DNA of 64,000 bases from Anaerolineaceae bacterium (lineage in GTDB: Bacteria > Chloroflexota > Anaerolineae > Anaerolineales > Anaerolineaceae), in contig JAENZI010000006.1 in the NCBI GenBank assembly GCA_016841365.1, positions 121,398-185,397 of the forward strand. Reading direction: 5' to 3'. Each line of letters starts with the position of its first letter. The stretch's first letter is position 1. The notes beneath the pieces were generated by a model. That model was not told the DNA's origin and made no database searches. It saw only the letters and a list, made by a program, of their open reading frames with translations. Positions 34,568 to 42,443 of this stretch are shown one piece after another. The position numbers and the translations under genes are program-made.

Positions 34568-35842
34568 ATGCAACCTAAACGTCTGAACTACGGAAAAACA
34601 TTTTTGTTAGGCTTTGGCTTTTTCGGCGTGAGTGTCATTTGGGCAACCTATAATGCCTTTGTGCCGCTGTTCTTAGCCAATAAATTCGATGTGCGACCGG
34701 GTTTCATCGGCCTGTTCATGACCCTGGACAACATCGCTGCGCTGTTCATCCAACCTGCGGTTGGCGCCTGGTCTGATCGCCTGCGCACGAAGATCGGCCG
34801 ACGCCTGCCGTTCATCCTGATCGGTGCGCCAATCGGCGCTGTAGCTTTTGGTATTATCCCACTCGCTGCAGCTTTACCGCTGTTTGTCGCCTGCACCGTC
34901 ACCCTGATCTTATCTATGGCGATCTGGCGCACACCCGTTGTCGCACTGATGCCCGATATCACACCCTCAAAATTCCGCTCTCAAGCCAATGGCGTGATCA
35001 ACTTTATGGGCGGCGTGGGGGCAATCATCTCTTTCCTGGTCGGCGCCAAACTTTACGACATCAACCCCGCCTATCCCTTCTGGTTGGGGTCGGGTTTGGT
35101 CATCCTTGCCGCACTACTGGTGTTCATCTTCATTAAAGAACCCAAAGTCTATGAGGAAAACCCGGAAGCAGAACGCCCCAATATGTTCAAAAGCCTGCAA
35201 TCTATCCTCAAAGAAAAAGATAAAAGTGCAATTCGCATCTTTTTGGCGATCATGTTCTGGTTCATCGCCTACAATGCGATTGAAGCCTTCTTCACCCTGT
35301 ATGCCAACAAGCACCTGGGGCTGCCCGAATCTGATGGTGCCCGGTTGTTGAGCCAGCTTTCACTGCTTTTTGTTATATTTGCATTACCATCAGGCTTTTT
35401 GGGCGGCAAGATCGGCCGGCGCAAGACGATCGCCACGGGCATCTTGCTCATGTCGATCTGTATGCTGCTGATGGCTGTCCTGCCTGTTCCAGTGCTCACC
35501 AACCTGTTATTCAGTGTGCCGGTCTTGGGTGATGTGCCGGTGGTTGGCTTGATCCTGATGTTTGCGGGCATCGCCTGGGCTTTCATCAACATCAACTCCT
35601 TGCCGATGGTTGTAGACCTGACAGATGCCGTACATATTGGCACCTATACCGGCCTCTACTATCTCTTCTCGACCCTGGCAGCCATTCTCGGACCCAACAT
35701 CAACGGTTGGCTGGTCGAAGGGGCGGGTGGCAACTATTCTGTGATCATGTTCATCGGCCCAGTCTTCATGCTCCTGGCGTTGTGGATGATCCTCGGCACA
35801 AAACGCGGTGAAGCCAATTCGAAACCGATCTTCGAAGAATAA
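34568..35842 (+). CDS. MFS transporter (SLC45/GPH-like)
   Basis: A 424-residue permease with 12 predicted membrane segments. The cytoplasmic loop between segments 2 and 3 carries GAWSDRLRTKIGRRLPFIL, the MFS A-motif in the form found in sucrose-type (SLC45) and GPH-like carriers, and a second copy GGKIGRRKTI lies between segments 8 and 9. Substrate is probably a sugar or glycoside, symported with a cation; specificity cannot be read. GGAGAAATA precedes the ATG. It lies 30 bases after trmD, with a separate promoter before the next gene, so it may be co-transcribed with trmD. Confidence 0.85.
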   Translation: MQPKRLNYGKTFLLGFGFFGVSVIWATYNAFVPLFLANKFDVRPGFIGLFMTLDNIAALFIQPAVGAWSDRLRTKIGRRLPFILIGAPIGAVAFGIIPLAAALPLFVACTVTLILSMAIWRTPVVALMPDITPSKFRSQANGVINFMGGVGAIISFLVGAKLYDINPAYPFWLGSGLVILAALLVFIFIKEPKVYEENPEAERPNMFKSLQSILKEKDKSAIRIFLAIMFWFIAYNAIEAFFTLYANKHLGLPESDGARLLSQLSLLFVIFALPSGFLGGKIGRRKTIATGILLMSICMLLMAVLPVPVLTNLLFSVPVLGDVPVVGLILMFAGIAWAFININSLPMVVDLTDAVHIGTYTGLYYLFSTLAAILGPNINGWLVEGAGGNYSVIMFIGPVFMLLALWMILGTKRGEANSKPIFEE

Positions 35843-35873
35843 AGTTGGTTTTGTTAAAATTCAGATGAAGGTC

Positions 35874-35902
35874 TTGTGTCTACATATGAATGACATTATA
35901 CT
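35874..35902 (+). promoter_or_regulatory. Promoter of the importer operon
   Basis: TTGTGT and TATACT with a 17-base spacer, followed by an untranslated region of about 55 bases with a very strong AGGAGGAG site. Confidence 0.5.
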
Positions 35903-35965
35903 TAAGAGAGTGGCTTACATTAGCCACAAAAAGAATTCCAAAATTCCTATAGGAGGAGTAAGCAT

Positions 35966-38125
35966 ATGTCTAAGAAACTTTTATTAATCTTGACTGTTTT
36001 GGTTATCAGCAGCATGTTCTTTGCTGCCTGTGCACCCACGACAGAAGAGCCCGAAGTAGAGGAACCGACTGAAGAAGTATCGGAACCCGAAGAGCCAGCA
36101 GAAGAACTGGCAGTTGGTATCGTGCTTCCGACGAGAGATGAGCCACGCTGGATCCAGGACCAAACCCGTTTCCAGGAGAAACTCACAGAACTTGGTTACG
36201 ACGTTGAGATCCTTTTCAGCCAGGCAGATCCCTCACAGGAAAAAGCCAATGTTGACACACTGATCACCAAGGGCGTCGAAGTCATCATCTTGTGCCCGCA
36301 TGACAGTGCAGCAGCCGCTGCTTCAGCAGAAGCTGCCCGAGAAGCAGGCGTGACGATCATTTCATACGACCGCCTGATCACGGACACCGATGCTGTTGAC
36401 TACTACGTCACATTCGACAGCGTTGCCGTAGGTGAAGCACAGGCACAATACCTGGTTGACCAGGCTGAGGGTGAAGGTAATCCCCTCTATCTGTATGCCG
36501 GCGCTGCCACCGATAACAATGCCTTCCTGTTCTTCGAGGGTGCCTGGAACGTCCTGCAGCCCAAGGTTGCAGATGGCACATTCTACATCGTCAACTCCAG
36601 CGAAGCCGTCGCATTACAGGACAAGGCCGAACTGACTCGTGACGAGATGGGCCAAATTATCAGCCAGATCACAACCAACTGGGACTTCGATGATGCCAAG
36701 AGCCTGGCCGAAGCGAACCTGACCACTGCACCCGCAGAGGATAAGGGCGAAGTCTTCATCCTGGCACCAAATGACGGCACCGCACGCGCCATCGCAGATG
36801 CCTTCGCAGCAGACACCGATGTCTCCAATTACTTTGTCACCGGTCAGGATGCTGAGATTGCTTCCGTTCAATACATCATTGACGGCAAACAGTCCATGAC
36901 AGTCCTGAAAGACGTCCGCATGCTCGTTGACGACGCCATCGAAATGGCTGCCTCCGTGGTTGAAGGCGAAGATGTTGAGACCACTGGCGAATATGACAAC
37001 GGCGTGATCATGGTTCCTGCCAAGCAGTCCGAAGTGATCACCGTCACCCAAGAAAATGTTGTTTCGGCAATCGTTGACTCCGGCTACTGGCCAGCCAGTG
37101 AATTCACCGGCTTGGACGAATTAGGCGCTGAAGAACCTGAGGAAGAAGAAGTTGCTGAAGAACCTGCGCTTGACGGCTCAGATGTGTATGTCTGCCAAAT
37201 CACCGACACTGGTGGTATTGACGACAAATCCTTCAACCAGACAGCGTGGAATGGTATCCTGGGCGCAGAAGAAGCCTGGGGCATTCAGACCAACTACCTC
37301 GAATCACAGGAAGTTGCTGACTACGAGAAGAACTTGAACGCCTTTATCGATGAAGAATGTGACCTGATCATCACCGTCGGCTTCCTGATCGGCGATGCTA
37401 CTGCAGCCGCCGCAGCAGCGAACCCCGATGTCAATTTCTCAATCGTCGACTACGCTTATGATCCTGCCATCGACAATGTTGTTGGACAGATTTTTGAAAC
37501 CGACGAAGCAGCATACCTTGCTGGTTACGCCGCAGCCGCTCTGACCCAAACGGGTAAAGTCGGCACCTTCGGCGGTCTGCCAATCCCCACAGTGACCATC
37601 TTCATGGATGGCTTCGCCAAGGGTGTGGCAAAATACAACGAAGTTAAAGGCACAGAAGTTGAAGTTCTCGGTTGGGATCTTGAGGATCCAGATGCCGGTC
37701 TGTTCAGTATGTCATTTGACGACCAGCAGAAAGGCCGCGAATTGGCTATCTCCCTGATGGATGAGGGTGCAGACATCATCATGCCCGTTGCTGGCCCCGT
37801 TGGTTTGGGTGCCGCAGCAGCCATTCAGGAACGCGGTAACGCATGGGTGATCGGCGTTGACTCCGACTGGTTCTTGACCAGCCCGGAATATGCCGACATC
37901 ATTCTCACCTCCGTCATGAAGTTGATGGACTCGACCACCATGATGGTGATTGAAGATGTCATCACAGATACGTTCGAAGGTGGCGTAATCGTTGGTACAC
38001 TTGCCAATGAAGGTGTTGCCCTGGCTCCCTTCCATGATGCAGAAGACCTTGTCTCTGATGAACTCCAGGCTGAACTTGATCAGCTCAAAGCGGATATCAT
38101 CGCTGGAGAAATCATTTTAGACTGA
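35966..38125 (+). CDS. Double substrate-binding lipoprotein: sugar-type domain fused to BMP domain
   Basis: A 719-residue lipoprotein (lipobox FFAAC, cysteine near residue 22), about twice the usual size of a binding protein. After an acidic linker, residues about 48-375 match xylose/ribose-type periplasmic binding proteins (AVGIVLPTRDEPRW, then IILCPHDSAAAAA and ISYDRLI). A second acidic linker (EEPEEEEVAEEP, about 390-402) leads to a BMP/Med-type domain (about 405-715) with VCQITDTGGIDDKSFNQ at its start, normally a nucleoside binder. Both domains appear complete. The downstream ATPase and two permeases form a BMP-type importer, so one membrane-tethered protein may capture two ligand classes for one pump. 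Strong SD (AGGAGGAG). Confidence 0.9.
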   Translation: MSKKLLLILTVLVISSMFFAACAPTTEEPEVEEPTEEVSEPEEPAEELAVGIVLPTRDEPRWIQDQTRFQEKLTELGYDVEILFSQADPSQEKANVDTLITKGVEVIILCPHDSAAAAASAEAAREAGVTIISYDRLITDTDAVDYYVTFDSVAVGEAQAQYLVDQAEGEGNPLYLYAGAATDNNAFLFFEGAWNVLQPKVADGTFYIVNSSEAVALQDKAELTRDEMGQIISQITTNWDFDDAKSLAEANLTTAPAEDKGEVFILAPNDGTARAIADAFAADTDVSNYFVTGQDAEIASVQYIIDGKQSMTVLKDVRMLVDDAIEMAASVVEGEDVETTGEYDNGVIMVPAKQSEVITVTQENVVSAIVDSGYWPASEFTGLDELGAEEPEEEEVAEEPALDGSDVYVCQITDTGGIDDKSFNQTAWNGILGAEEAWGIQTNYLESQEVADYEKNLNAFIDEECDLIITVGFLIGDATAAAAAANPDVNFSIVDYAYDPAIDNVVGQIFETDEAAYLAGYAAAALTQTGKVGTFGGLPIPTVTIFMDGFAKGVAKYNEVKGTEVEVLGWDLEDPDAGLFSMSFDDQQKGRELAISLMDEGADIIMPVAGPVGLGAAAAIQERGNAWVIGVDSDWFLTSPEYADIILTSVMKLMDSTTMMVIEDVITDTFEGGVIVGTLANEGVALAPFHDAEDLVSDELQAELDQLKADIIAGEIILD

Positions 38126-38141
38126 GGTTACAGTAACGATC

Positions 38142-38178
38142 ATTCGGGTTGGAGGAAATCCTCCAACCCGAATTTTTT
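38142..38178 (+). terminator. Terminator between binding protein and importer genes
   Basis: A 14-bp perfect stem with an AAAT loop and six T residues. It would end most transcripts after the binding protein, so that it outnumbers the permease subunits, a common arrangement. Confidence 0.92.
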
Positions 38179-38209
38179 AAGAACATCCTAATTATGAAAC
38201 GGGGTTGAC

Positions 38210-39769
38210 ATGACACCCATTCTTCAACTCAAGGGGATCACAAAGCAATTCCCTGGCGTTCTCGCCAACGATCATATTGATTTGACCCTTAATAAGGGTG
38301 AAATTCTAGCCCTGCTCGGTGAAAATGGCGCAGGCAAAACGACACTTATGAACATCCTGTACGGCCTTTATCAACCTGATGAAGGCGAAATTTTGATCGA
38401 AGGCAAACAATTAATTGTTGATTCCCCCACAGATGCCATCAAAGCAGGAATCGGCATGGTGCATCAACACTTTATGCTCATCCCGGTCTTCACCGTCACC
38501 GAAAATGTGATGCTGGGTGACGAAACCATCAAATATGGCGACTTTTTAGACCGTCAGCGTGCCGCGGATCGTATTATCGAGATTTCCGAAACATATAACC
38601 TTGCCGTCGATCCAAATGATTACATCAGAGACCTGCCGGTTGGTGTGCAACAGCGCGTTGAAATTATTAAATTATTATTCAGAGAAGCAGAAATCCTGAT
38701 ATTCGATGAACCCACTGCCGTCCTGACTCCGCAAGAAGCAGATGAGCTTTTTTCGATTATGCGCTCACTGGCAGAACAGGGCAAATCCATCATCTTTATT
38801 ACCCACAAACTGCGCGAGGTTTTAGCCATCGCTGATCGGATCATGGTCATCCGGCGCGGCGCCATGGTTGGTGAAACAACACCTGAAGAAGCGGATAAGA
38901 ATTCGCTGGCTGCCATGATGGTTGGCCGTGCGGTAGACCTGGAAGTTGATAAAACAGATAAAGAACCCGGCGAATTAATCCTCTCAATCAAAGACCTGGT
39001 GGTCGCCGATAAATTCCAAAACATTGTTGTTGATAACGTCTCACTTGATGTCCATGCAGGCGAGATTGTGGGTGTGGCTGGCGTGCAGGGTAATGGACAA
39101 ACAGAGTTTGTCGAAGCAGTTACTGGCCTGAGGAAATCCGCTGAAGGGACAATCACCTTGCTGGGTGAGGATGTTACCAAAGCCACACCGCGCCAGATCA
39201 CTGAAATGGGGTCAGCCCATGTTCCTGAAGACCGTCAAATAGACGGCCTTGTACTGCCCTTCCCCGTCGCTGAAAACCTCGTTCTGTGCACTTATTACAA
39301 AGAACCATTTTCAAAGGGCGTGATCCTTCAATACAAAACCATCCTCAATCATGCCGAACAACTCATCGAGGATTTTGACATACGCACACCCAGCCCGCTC
39401 ACACCGGTCAGCTCGTTATCAGGCGGCAACCAGCAAAAAGTAATCATCGCCAGGGAACTATCCCGGCCAATCCAACTGCTGGTGGCTTCCCAACCAACAC
39501 GTGGTCTGGATGTTGGGTCTATCGAATATATCCACAAACGCATTGTGCAAAAACGCGATGAAGGCAGCGCCGTATTGTTGATCTCACCCGAATTGGATGA
39601 AATCATGGAACTCTCAGACCGCATCGTTGTTATGTATCGGGGAAAGATCATCGCAAATCTGCCGAATAAGGGTGTGACAAAAGAGCAGGTTGGCTTGCTT
39701 ATGGCAGGTGTGACGCCAGAAGAAGCCTTATCTGAAGACCAGGCAAAAATTACAGAACCTGCAAATTAA
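38210..39769 (+). CDS. BMP/simple-sugar-type ABC importer ATPase (two NBDs)
   Basis: A 519-residue tandem ATPase of the sugar/nucleoside importer type. NBD1 has Walker A GENGAGKTT, a signature region reading LPVGVQQRVEI and Walker B ILIFDEPTAVL. NBD2 has a degenerate Walker A (GVQGNGQTEF, lysine missing) but a good signature LSGGNQQKVIIAREL; its Walker B is altered (LLVASQPTRGLD). This one-strong, one-weak arrangement is usual in RbsA/NupA-like proteins. It powers the two permeases that follow, and the double binding lipoprotein is its likely partner. Confidence 0.95.
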   Translation: MTPILQLKGITKQFPGVLANDHIDLTLNKGEILALLGENGAGKTTLMNILYGLYQPDEGEILIEGKQLIVDSPTDAIKAGIGMVHQHFMLIPVFTVTENVMLGDETIKYGDFLDRQRAADRIIEISETYNLAVDPNDYIRDLPVGVQQRVEIIKLLFREAEILIFDEPTAVLTPQEADELFSIMRSLAEQGKSIIFITHKLREVLAIADRIMVIRRGAMVGETTPEEADKNSLAAMMVGRAVDLEVDKTDKEPGELILSIKDLVVADKFQNIVVDNVSLDVHAGEIVGVAGVQGNGQTEFVEAVTGLRKSAEGTITLLGEDVTKATPRQITEMGSAHVPEDRQIDGLVLPFPVAENLVLCTYYKEPFSKGVILQYKTILNHAEQLIEDFDIRTPSPLTPVSSLSGGNQQKVIIARELSRPIQLLVASQPTRGLDVGSIEYIHKRIVQKRDEGSAVLLISPELDEIMELSDRIVVMYRGKIIANLPNKGVTKEQVGLLMAGVTPEEALSEDQAKITEPAN

Positions 39770-39781
39770 GGAGGTGTTCCT

Positions 39782-41056
39782 TTGGATCAAGATATTCAAA
39801 ATAAACCAGAAAAAAATCCCGATCAGCCCGAAGAAGTTCTCAAAGATCAAGAAAAACACAAAGGCAACTTTTGGTCGAAAATTTCCATACCGCTGCTCGC
39901 CATCGTTACTGGTCTGCTAATTGGGGCAATCCTGATTGCTGCAACCAGCCCTGCCGTTTATGACGCTTTTGGCGAATCCTTCTGGAGCGGGATCAAAACG
40001 GCTTTTAGCGAAATCTTTATTTCTTATAAAGCACTATTCACCGGATCCATTGGCGATCCAGTCCGCATTTTCAATGCGATCGCCTCAGGAGAAAAACAAG
40101 CCATTTATGAGGCAATCAACCCCTTCCTCGAAAGCCTTGTGCAAGCAACCCCCTACATCTTCGCAGGTCTGGCTGTTGCCCTCGGTTTCAGAGCCGGCCT
40201 GTTCAATATCGGTGTTGAAGGTCAGTTATTCATCGGTGCAGCATGTGCCACATTCGTCGGCTATGCCGTCAAAGGGCTGCCCTGGATCATCCACATGCCC
40301 CTGGCATTTATCGCCGGTGGTTTGGGTGGGGCACTATGGGGGTTCATCGCTGGCTTCCTCAAGGCAAAAACCGGTGCGCATGAGGTGATCAACACCATCA
40401 TGTTAAACTGGATCGCCTTTCGGTTGACTGAATGGCTGCTCTCAGGCCCAATGACCCGCCCGGGTTCGGGTGGGATGCCCATCAGCCCTATCATTGAAGA
40501 AAGTGCACAAATCCCGCAATTCTTCCCCTCACCCGTTCGCTTCCATCTCGGTTTCTTCATCGCCCTGGCATTCGCCTGGCTGATCTGGTGGATCCTGTTC
40601 AAGACCAAGTGGGGGCTGAACATGCGCACGGTGGGAACCAACCCCCGTGCCGCCAAATATGCCGGTCTGAATGTCAACACAACCACCATGATCGGGATGG
40701 CGCTCTCCGGTGCGCTGGCCGGTTTGGCAGGCTCGATTCAAATCCTCGCCGTCAACCGCAGTATGGCACTGGGGCTTTCCTCAGGTTATGGGTTTGACAG
40801 CATCGCCCTGGCGCTGATAGGCAACAATCATCCATTAGGTGTTGTGCTCTCGTCCATCCTGTTCGGCACGCTCAGAAATGGTGCCACACGCATGATGGTT
40901 GTTTCAAAGATCCCGATTGACATCGTGAGCGTCATCCAGGCGATCATCCTGATGTTTGTGGCAGCGCCGGCGATCATCCGTGCGCTATATCGCTTACGCA
41001 AACCCAAACAAGAGGAAACGACCGTCTTTGTGAGTGGTTGGGGAGGAGGTCAATAA
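39782..41056 (+). CDS. BMP-type ABC importer permease 1
   Basis: A 424-residue permease of the branched/simple-sugar superfamily (NupP/YufP type). A cytoplasmic N-terminus of about 40 charged residues is followed by 8-10 membrane segments; the conserved coupling region reads GLFNIGVEGQLFIGA, and a second family stretch is MALSGALAGLAGSIQI. The start codon is a TTG with AGGAGGTG placed correctly upstream. Its stop codon overlaps the ATG of the next permease by one base (TAATG), so the two should be made in equal amounts. Confidence 0.92.
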   Translation: MDQDIQNKPEKNPDQPEEVLKDQEKHKGNFWSKISIPLLAIVTGLLIGAILIAATSPAVYDAFGESFWSGIKTAFSEIFISYKALFTGSIGDPVRIFNAIASGEKQAIYEAINPFLESLVQATPYIFAGLAVALGFRAGLFNIGVEGQLFIGAACATFVGYAVKGLPWIIHMPLAFIAGGLGGALWGFIAGFLKAKTGAHEVINTIMLNWIAFRLTEWLLSGPMTRPGSGGMPISPIIEESAQIPQFFPSPVRFHLGFFIALAFAWLIWWILFKTKWGLNMRTVGTNPRAAKYAGLNVNTTTMIGMALSGALAGLAGSIQILAVNRSMALGLSSGYGFDSIALALIGNNHPLGVVLSSILFGTLRNGATRMMVVSKIPIDIVSVIQAIILMFVAAPAIIRALYRLRKPKQEETTVFVSGWGGGQ

Positions 41057-42333
41057 TGTCAACCTCAACACAAGCAGTAACACATCGTAGAATATCTGAA
41101 ATATCTCCAACCAGGAAGATTGTGATGGGGATCATCGAACTCTTGATCAGCCTGTTAATCTTTTTGGTGTTCGTGCGCACTGTCGCGCCAGATGTGGTCA
41201 CCACGTTTGTGATGACACCGGGTGGCATCGACATCGGTACAATCGGTGATTGGATCCTCCCAAGCCGGCTGACGCTGATCATTTTAGGCGTTCTGTGTCT
41301 GCTGATCAGCATCTTTCAACTGATCAAAGGGTTTGGCCGGGGCACAAACGGCATGGTTGGCTTATGCGCACTTTTGCTGATCTTCGGGTTCCTCACGTGG
41401 CAGGCATCGGATCGATCGCTTAACCTCGCCGGAATGCTGACCAGCGCCGTGCTGCTGGCTGTCCCCATCACATTGGGGGCGTTCTCGGGGTTGATCTCTG
41501 AACGTGCTGGTGTGATCAATATTGCCATCGAAGGCATGATGCTGATGGCAAGCATGGTCGGCGCGCTAATTGGCAGCATCACTCAGAATGCCTGGGTGGG
41601 TTTGCTTGGTGCAATCGGTGCTGCAGTACTGCTGGCATTGATCCACGCAGTGCTATCCATTAAATATAAGATCAACCAGGTCATATCAGGGACGGTGATC
41701 AACATCTTCTCGGCTGGGATGACGGCCTTCATCTCACAGAAATTTTTACAGACCAACCAGGCGCTCAACAGGCCGCCATTGTTTCCCCGTGTTCCCATTC
41801 CAGGTTTGGCGCATATTCCTGTCGTCGGACCGATATTGTTTAATACCAACATGTTTGTCTATCTCATGTTCGCATTCCTGATCATCCTACAAGTCGCTCT
41901 ATTCTCGACCCGCTGGGGGCTCAGGCACCGCGCGGTCGGCGAACATCCCAAAGCCGCCGATACGCTGGGCATCAATGTGATCCGCACCCGCTACACCGCC
42001 GTGCTGCTTAGCGGCATTGTGGCAGGCGTAGCCGGCGCATTCTTCACCCTGGGTTCTGTGGGCCGCTTCGATGAAGGCATCACTGCTGGCAAGGGCTTCA
42101 TTGGCCTGGCAGCTATGATCTTCGGCAACTGGAACCCGATTGGGTCTCTCGGCGCAGGATTGTTGTTTGGCTTTGCTGATGCGATCGGATCGAAACTATC
42201 CCTTCTGGGCAGTAAGATTCCCGCCCAATTCATGGCCATGGCACCTTACCTGATCACCATGATCGTGTTAGCCGGGTTTATCGGCAGAGGCCAGGCGCCA
42301 GCAGCCGATGGCGAACCCTACGACAAAGAATAA
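41056..42333 (+). CDS. BMP-type ABC importer permease 2
   Basis: A 425-residue permease paralogous to the preceding one, with the family motif GVINIAIEGMMLMASM and the closing ITAGKGFIGLAAMIFG. It has an additional N-terminal hydrophobic region before the core, giving about 10 membrane segments. It should form the heterodimeric pore with permease 1. GAGGAGG within the end of the upstream gene serves as its Shine-Dalgarno. A terminator follows 27 bases after the stop, closing the operon. Confidence 0.92.
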   Translation: MSTSTQAVTHRRISEISPTRKIVMGIIELLISLLIFLVFVRTVAPDVVTTFVMTPGGIDIGTIGDWILPSRLTLIILGVLCLLISIFQLIKGFGRGTNGMVGLCALLLIFGFLTWQASDRSLNLAGMLTSAVLLAVPITLGAFSGLISERAGVINIAIEGMMLMASMVGALIGSITQNAWVGLLGAIGAAVLLALIHAVLSIKYKINQVISGTVINIFSAGMTAFISQKFLQTNQALNRPPLFPRVPIPGLAHIPVVGPILFNTNMFVYLMFAFLIILQVALFSTRWGLRHRAVGEHPKAADTLGINVIRTRYTAVLLSGIVAGVAGAFFTLGSVGRFDEGITAGKGFIGLAAMIFGNWNPIGSLGAGLLFGFADAIGSKLSLLGSKIPAQFMAMAPYLITMIVLAGFIGRGQAPAADGEPYDKE

Positions 42334-42360
42334 TCTCGGATTAACCAATCTAACCAACAA

Positions 42361-42396
42361 AACACCTTTCCTGATAATCAGGGCGGGTGTTTTTTG
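42361..42396 (+). terminator. Terminator of the importer operon
   Basis: AACACC / GGTGTT outer stem, CCTGA / TCAGG inner stem, then a T-run. It abuts the regulatory region of the following gene. Confidence 0.82.
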
Positions 42397-42397
42397 T

Positions 42398-42419
42398 TGT
42401 GAGTATAATAAATCTCACA
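42398..42419. promoter_or_regulatory. Inverted repeat around the -10 of the NifS-SelD gene
   Basis: TGTGAG and CTCACA flank a TATAAT (42404-42409), the likely -10 element. A regulator binding here would control the gene; the -35 would lie inside the upstream terminator and is weak. Confidence 0.35.
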
Positions 42420-42443
42420 GGGTTGCCCACTTAAGGAGGATCC

